Shown piece after piece: positions 32,803 through 41,829 of a stretch of 64,000 nucleotides of DNA. How positions within the stretch are numbered: the first letter of the stretch is position 1; every line of letters begins with the position of its first letter. The stretch spans positions 1,928,777-1,992,776 of the forward strand of contig NZ_CAIT01000006.1 in NCBI RefSeq assembly GCF_000296815.2. Direction: 5' to 3'. The notes beneath the pieces are model-generated. The model was not told the DNA's origin and searched no databases. It saw only the letters and a program-made list of their open reading frames with translations. Source of the stretch: Fibrisoma limi BUZ 3. Lineage in GTDB: Bacteria; Bacteroidota; Bacteroidia; Cytophagales; Spirosomataceae. A program made the translations under genes and the position numbers.

Positions 32803-33855
32803 ATGACGACGAACGACACCCTTTCCGCTTCTTCGGTTAATCTGGTCCTATTTGCAGCCAGGCTGAAAGGCGCTGATACGGATGCAATAGCCCAGTCGGT
32901 TGGCATCGCTCCCGAACAGCTTCGCGACCCCGACGGCCGCATTCCGATCCGGCAGATGCAATCGCTCTGGCGGGAGGTTATCCAGGCCACCGGCGACCCC
33001 TACCTGCCCTTGCATCTGGGGAATCTGATCAATCCGGTTTCGGTGGGTGTGCTGGCCTATGTTATGATGCACTGCCCAACGCTCGGTAAGGCGTTTGAAA
33101 AACTCTGTCAATATCAGGATATCGTCTGTGAGGGTCTCGTCACGACCGGGCAACAGATCGATGATCGATACGAGATGACCCTGCGCATCATCAGCGACGA
33201 TATCATCTTTCCCGACCACGTATTCAATTCCGAATTATCCATTTACCTGTCGGCTATCCGGGCGCTGACCGGGCAACCGGTTACCGCCCGGGAAATTCGA
33301 TTTGCCTACCCCCGCCCCCTCGACATTCGTGAACACGAGCGCATTTTCGCTCCGGCCCGGCTGGTATTCGACGTAGCTGAAACCGTATTGGTGCTGGATG
33401 CCCCCCTGCTCGATACACCCATTCTGAACGCCAATCCAAGTCTGTTTACGCTGTTCGAGCAGCACGCCGACGAATTGCTCCGGAAACTTCAGCAACCGTC
33501 GTTAACAGCCCGGGTCAAGCAGGAAATCGTGACCATGCTCAAAGGCGAAGAACCAACCCTGGCGACCGTTGCCGACCGGCTGGCGATGGGTGTCCGGACG
33601 CTGCAACTGCACCTTAAAGACGAGGGCGTTACGTACCAGCAGGTACTGGATGAAGTACGGCGCGACCTGGCCGTTAAGCACCTGCGCGAACCGCACCTCA
33701 GCACGACGGATGTAGCCTACTTGCTGGGCTATTCTGAACCCAGCGTCTTTTTCCGATCGTTCAAGAAATGGACCGGATCAACCCCTGGCGCGTTTCGGGC
33801 TGCGCATTTGCCGACGAATTACGGCTGGGGTTCAACGCTCCGGCAGACGGCGTGA
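32803..33855 (+). CDS. AraC-family regulator with Arabinose_bd-type sensor domain
   Basis: Cytoplasmic regulator of 350 aa. The N-terminal half (about 20-215) matches the OruR/Arabinose_bd sensor domain of AraC proteins (DPDGRIPIRQMQSLWREV, LHLGNLINPVSVGVLAYVM). The C-terminal DNA-binding domain (about 230-335) has one helix-turn-helix at PTLATVADRLAMGVRTLQLH and another at LSTTDVAYLLGYSEPSVFFR, then FKKWTGSTPGAFR. Its last 95 bp overlap the 3' end of the convergent NAD(P)-binding gene. The target is unknown; the adjacent reductase is a candidate, although it is convergent rather than divergent. Confidence 0.88.
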   Translation: MTTNDTLSASSVNLVLFAARLKGADTDAIAQSVGIAPEQLRDPDGRIPIRQMQSLWREVIQATGDPYLPLHLGNLINPVSVGVLAYVMMHCPTLGKAFEKLCQYQDIVCEGLVTTGQQIDDRYEMTLRIISDDIIFPDHVFNSELSIYLSAIRALTGQPVTAREIRFAYPRPLDIREHERIFAPARLVFDVAETVLVLDAPLLDTPILNANPSLFTLFEQHADELLRKLQQPSLTARVKQEIVTMLKGEEPTLATVADRLAMGVRTLQLHLKDEGVTYQQVLDEVRRDLAVKHLREPHLSTTDVAYLLGYSEPSVFFRSFKKWTGSTPGAFRAAHLPTNYGWGSTLRQTA

Positions 33856-34924
33856 ACTCAATCTTAAGCTGATGATTGGCAAACCAGGTCAGGGTTTCGG
33901 CCAGGGCTTGCTTTAGGGGTGTTTCCTGAAAGTCCGGGAAGAGTGAACGGACCTTTGTATCGTCGAGCACGACGGTGTTCTGGTAGAGATACCCCATTTC
34001 CTTCACCTCGCGTAGAATCGGTAAAAACAAACCCATGACCGATACGAATAGCGGGCTGTACACCTGTGTTTTGAGCGGTTTACCGGTCAGTTCGGCAATC
34101 TGGCTGAAAAACGAGCGCATGGAGGGGTGGACCTGACCGCCGTAGTTGAAAACCTGGTAGGCAGGGGTTGAACCAGCGTCAGACGTACCGTCAGACGAGT
34201 AGCCCAGCACTCCAGCGTCTGACGCGATTCCAGACAACTTTCCAGCGTCAGACGCGTTCCCCGCCCCCACCGAGCGCAGCATCAACCGCACAATCACCTC
34301 AGCCGCGTCTTTCGTGTATACTGCCTGGTGCGGAATGTCAATGGTATACAGCCACGGCAACGCCTTACCCTGCAGGGCATTTTCGAAAATAGGCCGAACG
34401 CCGTCGTTCAAAACGTTTGGCCCCCAGAAGTCCGGCAGCCGAACGTTCAACACCCGGCAGTGCCCCGCCTTAGCCGCTTTTTCCAGCATCGCTTCGATCT
34501 CGACCCGTAGCTGACCTTTTCTGGCGATTGGGTTGACAGGGCTGTCCTCCCGAATCGGCTCCGTGGCCTTACCAAAGCCGTAAATGTTACCCGGAAAGAC
34601 AATCACAGCTCCTCCCCGCTGACTCGCGGCATCGATGACCTTTTGCGTGGCGGTATCCATGTTGCCGAACCACTGATTGTAGGGATAATTGATGCCGTGG
34701 AAGATAAAGTCTTTGTCAGCCGCAACGCGTTTCAGCAACTCAGCGTCCTGCACATCCCCCTCCACAACGGTGAGCGTCGGTTGGTTGAGAAATAGCGCTT
34801 CGGCTTTGGCCCGGTTGCGGACCAGAATGGTAACGGGCAGTTGACGGGCCAGCAGGTTTTCAGTTACCGCATAACCAATGCTACCGGTGGCACCCAAAAC
34901 GAGAATTGTCGGTTGTGTGTTCAT
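33761..34924 (-). CDS. NAD(P)-dependent epimerase/NmrA-type reductase with repeat-derived insert
   Basis: The 387-aa protein has an N-terminal Rossmann fold with the nucleotide-binding ILVLGATGSIGYAV (about 7-20) and the extended short-chain dehydrogenase pattern (VVEGDVQDAELL, FPGNIYGFGKAT with a Tyr near 135). The substrate is unknown. Residues about 224-250 consist of repeated SDAG units and are encoded by a palindromic repeat inserted in frame (34176-34255). The last 25-30 residues (after NHQLKIEF) are encoded opposite the end of the AraC gene and look like read-through into antisense sequence. A DUF4260 gene ends 2 bp upstream, so the two form an operon. Confidence 0.85.
   Translation of the reverse strand: MNTQPTILVLGATGSIGYAVTENLLARQLPVTILVRNRAKAEALFLNQPTLTVVEGDVQDAELLKRVAADKDFIFHGINYPYNQWFGNMDTATQKVIDAASQRGGAVIVFPGNIYGFGKATEPIREDSPVNPIARKGQLRVEIEAMLEKAAKAGHCRVLNVRLPDFWGPNVLNDGVRPIFENALQGKALPWLYTIDIPHQAVYTKDAAEVIVRLMLRSVGAGNASDAGKLSGIASDAGVLGYSSDGTSDAGSTPAYQVFNYGGQVHPSMRSFFSQIAELTGKPLKTQVYSPLFVSVMGLFLPILREVKEMGYLYQNTVVLDDTKVRSLFPDFQETPLKQALAETLTWFANHQLKIEFTPSAGALNPSRNSSANAQPETRQGLIRSIS
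34176..34255. repeat. CGTC(A/T)GACG palindromic repeat inside a coding gene
   Basis: The region contains four or more 9-bp CGTCAGACG/CGTCTGACG units. A 23-bp core at 34176-34198 (GCGTCAGACGTACCGTCAGA plus CGA) is identical to 48104-48126. Units also lie at 34215-34225 and 34245-34255. The NmrA-type gene reads through it in frame. Confidence 0.82.
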
Positions 34925-34926
34925 GG

Positions 34927-35286
34927 CTACTTCGCGTGGTTACCGACAAATCCCAGGTGCGTGTGTTTGAAACTATCACTGTATTTCAGACCGTAGCCCA
35001 TCATCCGGTCCATGCTGGCGTGTCCGAAGAGGATAATCCCGGCCAGCATCAGGATCGGTTGCTGCGTCAACAGGCCAATTGTGCCAACCAGCAGCGCAAT
35101 ACCTTTATGGTGCCCCAGGTTGTAACCGATAGCCCCAATACGTGGGTTGATGAAGTAACCGACCATACTAATGTCCGGCAGCAGAATCAAGGCGGGGAAC
35201 CACCACCAGGCGTAAGGCAACTGGCTGAACAGGACGATAGACAGGGCGAACTGCGCGAATTCTTCGAGTTTCAATACCGTTTTCAT
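34927..35286 (-). CDS. DUF4260 small membrane protein
   Basis: A 119-aa protein starting at 35286 (MKTVLKLEEFAQFALSIVLF). It has three or four hydrophobic helices with the family-typical WWWFPALILLPDISMVGYF, IGAIGYNLGHHKGIAL and FGHASMDRMMGYGLKY. DUF4260 is a small inner-membrane family of unknown function with conserved His and Asp residues in the helices, seen here as YNLGHHK and GHASMDR. It is the first gene of a two-gene minus-strand unit with the NmrA-type reductase, 2 bp apart. An upstream Met in frame would add 10 polar residues and is less likely. Confidence 0.85.
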   Translation of the reverse strand: MKTVLKLEEFAQFALSIVLFSQLPYAWWWFPALILLPDISMVGYFINPRIGAIGYNLGHHKGIALLVGTIGLLTQQPILMLAGIILFGHASMDRMMGYGLKYSDSFKHTHLGFVGNHAK

Positions 35287-35411
35287 GACTTTCGTTTGCG
35301 TTTTTGTTTGATACAAAGGTCAGCCGCAAACGCCGATCAGGAGGTGACAGAATATGAAAACCGAATGACGGATTACGAAAAACTTGCTTAATTCTTTGCC
35401 ACAAATCGTAT

Positions 35412-35528
35412 TTGCCACAGATTTCGCAGATCACACGGATTGACTGGTTTCGAGACCCGAAATTCGTACGGTCAGGTTCTCAACCTGACCGCACGTTCAA
35501 TCAGCGTAATTTGCGTAATCTGTGGCAA
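35412..35528. repeat. Nested inverted repeat between DUF4260 and aroA
   Basis: Outer arms of 32 nt (35412-35443 and 35497-35528, about six mismatches, beginning TTGCCACAGATT) enclose an inner perfect hairpin CGGTCAGGTT-CTC-AACCTGACCG (35469-35491). The outer arm directly abuts the aroA stop codon. CCACAGATT-type repeats are, as I recall, common in Bacteroidota genomes. Confidence 0.72.
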
Positions 35529-36785
35529 TTAAAACTGACTAACCTCTACTACCTTTTTCATATCATCCCAGAACGACGGGTAGGATTTAGCCACTACGCC
35601 CGGCTCTTCAATAATAACCTCCTGCCGCATCGCTACGGGCGCGAAGGCCATTGCCATGCGATGGTCGTCGTACGTATGAATTTGGGGGGTAGCTTGTAAG
35701 GTCTGAGGAGTCAGGGAGCGCACCTCGTAGCGGAGGTTTGCTTCTACCTCGACCAGTTCTGCACCGATCTTTTGTAGCTCAGCCTGAAGGGCGGCTACGC
35801 GGTCGGTTTCTTTGATTTTCAGGCTTTCGATGCCCGTTAGCGTCAACGTAACGCCTTTCATAGCCGCGCAGACAGCGACCGTCTGGGCCAGGTCCGGGCA
35901 GTCGGTGAAGTCCCAGGCCAGCGAGGTTTCAGCCGGGCGTTTGGTTAGTCGAACCCCCTTGTCAGTAAACGTACTGTCGACGCCCATCGCCCGCATAATG
36001 TCAACGATGGCACTGTCGCCCTGCAACGATTTTTCTTTGAGGCCCAGCAGGTCAATCTCCGACGATTCATCTTCGGCCAGTGCTGCAACACTGTACCAGT
36101 AACTCGCCCCCGACCAGTCGGATTCAACCGCAAACGTAGTGGGGACGTACGGCCTCGGAGCTACGGTGATGGTGTTATTTGTCCAGTCGGCGGTTACGTC
36201 GGCCCCGAAATGGCGCATCTGCTCCAGGGTCATTTCGATATATGGCCGTGAGCCGACAGCACCGGTCAGTTCAATAGTCAGGCCGGCCGGCAGCATCGGG
36301 GCAATCATCGCCAGGGCCGAAATGTACTGGCTGCTCACATCGCCCCGGATGCTCAACCGATCTACCCCCGACGCCTGGAAGCCGTTCAGTTGCAAAGGTG
36401 GGTAGCCGTCGTTTTTCAGGTACGTGATTTCAGCACCGAGCGTCCGTAGCGCATCGACAAGAATCCCAATGGGCCGCTCACACATGCGGGGTGTGCCGGT
36501 CATGACTTTTTGCTGGCCCGTCACGGCGAAGTAGGCAGTCAGGAAGCGCATGGTTGTTCCGGCATCCAGTACGTCGGCGGTGGACGGTCCGGCGCTCTGA
36601 CCCTCCGACGACAGCAACCGAATCATCGTTTGCGTATCGCGGGCGGTCGACAGGTTCTGAAGCTGGCAGCGAAAGCCCGTCAATGCGTCGATGATCAGGG
36701 CGCGGTTGCTTTCACTCTTTGAAGAAGCTAACGGAATTGTTGCCCGAACAGGGCCAGAAGGAGGAGTTAAACGAACGGCGTTCAA
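35529..36785 (-). CDS. aroA: 3-phosphoshikimate 1-carboxyvinyltransferase (EPSP synthase)
   Basis: The 418-aa cytoplasmic enzyme joins phosphoenolpyruvate to shikimate-3-phosphate in aromatic amino-acid synthesis. The substrate-binding LASSKSESNRALIIDAL (about 20-36) is present, as are DAGTTMRFLTAYFAVTGQQ (about 77-95), GDVSSQYISALAMIAP (about 150-165) and the C-terminal IKETDRVAALQAEL and DDHRMAMAFAPVAM (about 375-388). Length and order match bacterial AroA, and no other shikimate gene is nearby. The palindromic repeat at 35412-35528 follows its stop codon directly and may act as its transcript end. Confidence 0.95.
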   Translation of the reverse strand: MNAVRLTPPSGPVRATIPLASSKSESNRALIIDALTGFRCQLQNLSTARDTQTMIRLLSSEGQSAGPSTADVLDAGTTMRFLTAYFAVTGQQKVMTGTPRMCERPIGILVDALRTLGAEITYLKNDGYPPLQLNGFQASGVDRLSIRGDVSSQYISALAMIAPMLPAGLTIELTGAVGSRPYIEMTLEQMRHFGADVTADWTNNTITVAPRPYVPTTFAVESDWSGASYWYSVAALAEDESSEIDLLGLKEKSLQGDSAIVDIMRAMGVDSTFTDKGVRLTKRPAETSLAWDFTDCPDLAQTVAVCAAMKGVTLTLTGIESLKIKETDRVAALQAELQKIGAELVEVEANLRYEVRSLTPQTLQATPQIHTYDDHRMAMAFAPVAMRQEVIIEEPGVVAKSYPSFWDDMKKVVEVSQF

Positions 36786-37231
36786 AATTAAGCGGGGTTA
36801 TTGGCAGTCAAAACTGTGCAAAACAACAAAAATTAGCCCGCATTTTGAACCGACGTAGCAAACCAATGAGTCGCTTTATAGCGAGCATCGTTTGAATCTC
36901 GTTGGACCCCAAATACGCCTATCACATAAAAAGAGCGTTTTGGTACGTTCAGACGCCATTAGTTCTACATTTTTTGCGAACTAACTGTATCCGATAACGC
37001 CATATGTTTCCAACAATACCCGCCTAAGAGGTTGAATGACACCAAGCCTTCGTCCCATTTTTAAACCAGTTCACCCCATTTTTTCATGCTACCTGTGCCA
37101 ATCCGGTATTTTGCAGCCGCTTACTCGTGTACGCGCTTCGAATACGTCGAGCCGAGTCTGGGGGCGTCGCACGAAGCGAAGTTATAACCCAGACTCCTTT
37201 AAAACTTATTAACCTTCTTATCAACAGGATC
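36786..37231. other. 446-bp divergent spacer between aroA and the permease gene
   Basis: AT-rich spacer without coding potential. It must contain the aroA promoter (minus) and the permease promoter (plus). TATTTTG at 37107-37113 is an imperfect plus-strand -7 element. An inverted repeat at 37154-37196 is listed separately. Confidence 0.4.
37154..37196. repeat. Inverted repeat in the permease leader
   Basis: Arms GAGTCTGGG (37154-37162) and CCCAGACTC (37188-37196) around a 25-nt loop containing CGAAGCGAAGTTATAA. The structure ends 35 bp before the permease ATG and probably lies in its 5' untranslated leader. It could be a dispersed repeat or a leader hairpin. Confidence 0.5.
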
Positions 37232-39652
37232 ATGATCGGAAGCTATCTCAAAACAGCGAGACGCAACTTGATGCACAACAAGCTTTTCTCGTTCATCAAC
37301 ATTGTTGGCCTGGCCATCAGCATGTCCGTCGGGTTGCTGCTGATCGCCTTCTTACTCGACCTGCATTCATACGACAGATTCCACGAGCATGGCGACCGCA
37401 TCTATCGCATTACCAGTGTTGTGACTGTCAATCGTGACCGGGGCAAGTTTGCCACTACCTCCGTAAAGACCGGAAAGCTGATCCGGGAGAAAGTGCCTGG
37501 CATTGAGGACGTAGCTATTCTACGTAACGATTTTTCGGGTGATGCAACGGTTGGCGACGATCTTATCCCGATCAAGGGTTTCTGGGCGGAGCCGTCGCTG
37601 TTCAGGATTTTTACGTTCCCGATGCTGGAAGGTAACCCCAACTCGGCGCTGAACGATCCTTACTCGATCGTCCTGACCGAGACCGCTGCCCGGAAACTCT
37701 TCGGCAATCAATCGGCACTTGGTAAGGCAATCAGGTTCGATACCCTCGCTTACAGGGTGACTGGTGTGATGAAGGACGTCCCCTTCTTTTCGCACCTTCA
37801 ATTCGAAGCGTTGGTATCACTGTCGACGGCCGAACAACTTAACAGGAACGACAACAACTTCTACAACTGGACGAACGTAGCGTCGAACTTCGTGTACCTC
37901 CGGCTACCGACAGATGCCGACATGACTTCCATCCAATCGCAGCTCGACGCCATTGCCAGGGTGGAAAATCTCGCTGAAGCAAACACGAAAATTCAGCTTG
38001 AGCTTCTTCCCTTATATGAAACCGTGGTGGGAGAAAAGTTCCGCCCTTCCGAAGGGGGACCAGGGTTTGTGGGGCCTCACATGTCTCCCCGTACCCTCTG
38101 GATACTCGGCGGGCTCGCCCTTGTGGTGATCTTGTCGGCCTGCTTCAACTATACCAATCTGTCGATGGCACGAGCCATGCGTCGTTTTAAGGAAGTAGGT
38201 CTTCGCAAAGCGATTGGAGCCGAAAAAAGCCAGATACGGCAGCAATTCCTGGCGGAGTCGATCATGATCGCCCTGGCAGCCCTTGTTCTTTCATTCCTCC
38301 TCTTTCTCATACTACGACCGCTGCTGATAAACCTGGCTCCGGAAATGCAGCGAACGGTGAAACTTGAGCTCACGTCAACTATGGTCGTAGCTTTTATCGT
38401 CTTTTCAACCACCGTAGGTGCTATTGCCGGCTTTATGCCTGCCCTGTTCTTTTCGAAAGTCAGCGCGATCAGTGCACTCAGAAATGTAGCAACGGTGAAA
38501 GTATTCAAACACATGACGCTCAGACGCATGCTGGTGGTGGTTCAATATACACTCACGCTGATCTTTATCACAACAACCGCCATCGGCTACGTGCAGTATA
38601 AAAACTTACTGGCATTCGACCTGGGATTCAATACTGAAAATATCCTGAACATCAGGATGCAGGGCAATAAGCCGGATGCGTTCCAGAAGAAGCTGAGCGA
38701 GATGCCGGAAGTAGCCGCACTGTCCCGCTCCTTAATCGTCACCAGCGTTGGAAATGCCTGGGGCGGCTACATGAAATATAAGGATTCGCGCGACTCTGCC
38801 CTGGTCATGACCAACCACGTCGACGAAAACTACATGGCCCTGCATGAATACAAACTCATTGCCGGAGGAAACTTTATGGCACGACCTACTACATCCAAAG
38901 CCGCCACGGAGGTGATCGTTAACCAGCAGTTTTTAAAACGCTTTACCATTGGAAACAACGACCCCCAGAAAGCAATCGGGGAGAAAGTTACATTCAGCAA
39001 TTTCGGTGGAACGCGCAGGCTGACCATCGTGGGCGTCATGAACGACTTCCACTACGGCAAGCTCGACAACCTCATCGGGCCGGTTGCCTTCCTGCACTGG
39101 ACGCCCGAAGACCCAACAGTCATCAATGCCAAAATACGAAGTACTGACATGCTGGCAACCAAAGCCAAGATCGAATCTGCCTGGAAGGAGCTCGATCGGG
39201 TTCATCCGTTTCGGGCTGAGTTCTATGACGAAGCCATCGAAGAAGCATACAGTGAATTTTCCACCCTGATCAACATTATTGGTTTCCTTGCCTTCCTCGC
39301 CATTTCAATCGCATCGATGGGCCTGTTTGGCATGGTAGCCTATACGACCGAGACCCGCCTGAAGGAGATCGGCATCCGCAAAGTGATGGGTGCCAGTTCG
39401 GGCAACCTCATCTACTTATTGAGCCGCGGCTTTCTCGTACAGTTGTCGATAGCGGCACTCATCGCACTGCCGATAACGTATCTTTTCTTTGAAAACGTGG
39501 TACTCACCCGGTTTCCGTATCACACACCCGTGCAGGTCGCTGAGTTGTTCGTGGGCTTGCTGGCCGTATGGCTGCTTGCTTTCATTTTGATTGGATCGCA
39601 GACCATGAAGGCAGCCAAGCGTAACCCAACGGAAGTTCTGAAGAGTGAATAG
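37232..39652 (+). CDS. FtsX/MacB-type ABC transporter permease
   Basis: Inner-membrane protein of 806 aa from the Start MIGSYLKTARRNLMHNK at 37232; an upstream Met adds 35 residues read from the hairpin leader. It has the duplicated FtsX-like layout of Bacteroidota MacB permeases: TM1 (FSFINIVGLAISMSVG, about 18-33), a large periplasmic domain (about 50-280), TM2-4 (about 285-460) with FKEVGLRKAIGAEKSQIRQQ, a second TM/periplasmic block, and C-terminal helices with TRLKEIGIRKVMGASSGNL. The repeated LRKAIGA / IRKVMGA motifs contact the ATPase. No ABC ATPase gene lies nearby. Such orphans may export lipids, peptides or drugs with a shared ATPase. Confidence 0.9.
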   Translation: MIGSYLKTARRNLMHNKLFSFINIVGLAISMSVGLLLIAFLLDLHSYDRFHEHGDRIYRITSVVTVNRDRGKFATTSVKTGKLIREKVPGIEDVAILRNDFSGDATVGDDLIPIKGFWAEPSLFRIFTFPMLEGNPNSALNDPYSIVLTETAARKLFGNQSALGKAIRFDTLAYRVTGVMKDVPFFSHLQFEALVSLSTAEQLNRNDNNFYNWTNVASNFVYLRLPTDADMTSIQSQLDAIARVENLAEANTKIQLELLPLYETVVGEKFRPSEGGPGFVGPHMSPRTLWILGGLALVVILSACFNYTNLSMARAMRRFKEVGLRKAIGAEKSQIRQQFLAESIMIALAALVLSFLLFLILRPLLINLAPEMQRTVKLELTSTMVVAFIVFSTTVGAIAGFMPALFFSKVSAISALRNVATVKVFKHMTLRRMLVVVQYTLTLIFITTTAIGYVQYKNLLAFDLGFNTENILNIRMQGNKPDAFQKKLSEMPEVAALSRSLIVTSVGNAWGGYMKYKDSRDSALVMTNHVDENYMALHEYKLIAGGNFMARPTTSKAATEVIVNQQFLKRFTIGNNDPQKAIGEKVTFSNFGGTRRLTIVGVMNDFHYGKLDNLIGPVAFLHWTPEDPTVINAKIRSTDMLATKAKIESAWKELDRVHPFRAEFYDEAIEEAYSEFSTLINIIGFLAFLAISIASMGLFGMVAYTTETRLKEIGIRKVMGASSGNLIYLLSRGFLVQLSIAALIALPITYLFFENVVLTRFPYHTPVQVAELFVGLLAVWLLAFILIGSQTMKAAKRNPTEVLKSE

Positions 39653-39735
39653 GCAGTTAGGTTATGAACAATCGTACTGCGCGGGGCCGCGGACGGGTGC
39701 TGATGCGGTCGATAACAGCTTAAGACGTTTGTTGA

Positions 39736-40008
39736 TTAATCGCCATGAGTGGCCGTAGCGATATCGGCTCAGGCGTCCCATTCGGCAAACCGGCTGCTGT
39801 AGCCTTGTTGAATCAAGGGATAGGCTAGTTTGTCCAGCAGTGGCCGCATCGGGGCTGTTCGTTCTCGATGAGTTGCAGAATCGCTGCGGTAGTTGCTTCG
39901 AGCTGACCCACTGAGAGGTCGGCATATCCGGCCTGCAATCTCGCCTTCATGGGGTCATAAGCAAAAAGGCTTTGGTCTACTTTCAGTAATCAGGATGGTT
40001 TTGCTCAT
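39736..40008 (-). pseudogene. Remnant of a short-chain dehydrogenase gene
   Basis: Read on the minus strand from ATG 40006-40008, the first nine codons give MSKTILITE, the usual start of SDR oxidoreductases up to the glycine-rich motif. The middle of the gene is missing. After frame changes the C-terminal part is recognisable: YADLSVGQLEATTAAILQLI, then PMRPLLDKLAYPLIQQGY and RFAEWDA, matching the typical SDR tail pattern. Internal stops and a large deletion make it non-functional. It lies in a 656-bp gap with no other gene. Confidence 0.55.
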
Positions 40009-40308
40009 TAATTTTTCTGCTTAAAATGATAAGGCAAAGCTGGAGACGAAGCGGGAATCTGGATTGATATAAAACTGGGAAAAGCTGACACATTTTGACG
40101 TACCTTTCAAAAGCCAATAGGTAAGGGTTGATAGTAGTTTTTTAGGCATAGGTTCCCTGTAGCATTTTGTTAATACCTCCATTATCCGGTCGATGTAGCC
40201 GTTTAAAATGGGACCGTTTTTATGATTTATACCTACTTTACTAACTGTCTTACCTGACCAGGTTTCGATCAGGCAATAACATATCGTCCACTAATTCCTG
40301 ACTAAAGA

Positions 40309-40704
40309 ATGAGCACCACAGAAAATAAACGCCTGATAGAGAGCATCTTTTCTGAATTATCTAAAGGCAACGATCAGCCTTTCCTGGAAGCGATGGCTGA
40401 AGATGTGCAATGGATCTGGATGGGCAGTGGACAATGGGCGAAGACCTTTCAGGGAAAGCAGTCCGTAGTTAACGATCTCTGGGGGGCGGTAAAGACTACC
40501 TTGATTCCTCCCTATAAAGCGACTGCTACTCGTATCCTGGCAGATGGTGATTACGTAGTTGTGGAAGCAACTGGTGAAAACATGACGCCTGATGGCAAGC
40601 TCTATAATAATCGCTACTGCTGGGTATGCCGTATGGGAGAGGGCAAACTACAAACGATCAATGAGTACATGGATACGGAACTAGTGACAAATACCTTCCA
40701 ATAA
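40309..40704 (+). CDS. SnoaL/NTF2-like protein
   Basis: A 131-aa cystatin-like alpha+beta barrel of the nuclear-transport-factor-2 superfamily. It has the opening helix ENKRLIESIFSELSKGNDQPFLEAMAEDVQW, the strand pair IWMGSGQWAKTFQGKQSVV and the closing strands DYVVVEATGENMTPDG and YCWVCRMGEGKLQTINEYMD. Bacterial members bind or transform small molecules, or act as simple ligand-binding proteins; no catalytic residue can be assigned here. The gene is intact and stands alone between two stretches of decayed genes, so it may be the surviving member of a lost cluster. Confidence 0.82.
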   Translation: MSTTENKRLIESIFSELSKGNDQPFLEAMAEDVQWIWMGSGQWAKTFQGKQSVVNDLWGAVKTTLIPPYKATATRILADGDYVVVEATGENMTPDGKLYNNRYCWVCRMGEGKLQTINEYMDTELVTNTFQ

Positions 40705-40929
40705 TGGGCTTTGGCTAAGCCTCCTATGAATGGAGTTAAACGTCAAGGAACAGAGGTTTTGAGATTGGACTTACTTCTCGTCTGTTTTTCTGTCACCGCA
40801 GCAACGGGGTATCCGTCCGGGGGAAGCCGTTCCGATGTATGTTGACTCGTACAGTAACCTTCCTCCCTTTATTAATGTATTGTTTCGCCCCCATTTCCAG
40901 ACAAAAACGCGGGCAGGAGCGACTCATGA

Positions 40930-41320
40930 TATTATTATAGCGAGCTCTTACCCGCCTGTTATAGTGTAAAATGGGGAGTTTGCTTAGCCCCGTATCAAAA
41001 CGGGACCCCGAAGACCCTATACCCCTATGAGGGTGAACGCTACGTAGTGAATCAAGATGACGAACTGCTTTACATCATCAAGGGCGGCAGTAAAACGCGC
41101 CTGCCCCCCTATGGTAAAGATCTGTTCTACATGGCCAGCCCACTGACCACACTACAGTATGAACGGGACACCCAGGGAACGGTCAGTGGTTATCAGCTCA
41201 TGGGCATTGGCGTCCCCTGGATGCGACTCTTATCTTTAACTCCGATCAACAGGGCCGTATCTCATTGGTGAGCAAGATCCAGAACAGCGAGATGCAGGCC
41301 AAACGTATTGAACAACGATG
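40930..41320 (+). pseudogene. Decayed gene fragment, unassigned
   Basis: An open frame without a normal start runs from 40930 to 41271 and reads YPYEGERYVVNQDDELLYII, then LPPYGKDLFYMASPLTTLQY. A frame change near 41210 continues as IFNSDQQGRISLVSKIQNSE. The strand-turn pattern is like the small beta domain at the C-terminus of serine hydrolases, but I cannot confirm this. There is no intact start, and the second half is out of frame with the first. Confidence 0.5.
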
Positions 41321-41364
41321 CTTATGGCGGCCTAAGATAAGTTTACTTTTTAAGTGAATATGAT

Positions 41365-41705
41365 TGGTTCAAGCTTATAGCCCTACTATCCGTTTACAGT
41401 ATCCCTCCTAAAAGCAGTCGGCGACTTCCGGATCTATCTCCTCTTTCTTATCGTAATTCTTCCAGCGTCTTCGCTAATCGCCCTTTGGTTGATGGGCTTG
41501 TTATGGGCTCAGCATGCCACAACGGCTTTGCGCTCGCAATGAATTATTGATCAGGATGGCCTGAGTCGCTTAGGCGGTCGATTCGGCCAGTGTTTAGAAA
41601 AGGGAGTTCGCACCTTACGGCGACGCTTTTTCAGCAATACCTTATGGGCTTCCAGCTCGCCTTTTACAGCAATCAATTAAGTTTCTTAGCATATGTTACA
41701 TAGTT
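41365..41705. other. Degenerate stretch with a membrane-helix fragment
   Basis: One plus frame reads LKAVGDFRIYLLFLIVILPA followed by a second hydrophobic stretch ending in TTALRSQ and a stop. Neither end is complete. The remaining sequence to 41705 has no usable frame. I regard it as further gene debris. Confidence 0.35.
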
Positions 41706-41829
41706 GGTATACAATGCAACAAATGTGTTAGCGAAAAAGCTGGGCGTTGGGGTATTTGCCGAAGGTTTGGCCCCAGGACACATTCACGCAGGTCGGCTCC
41801 CCATTCCCAGAACGCATCTATTTGTACTC

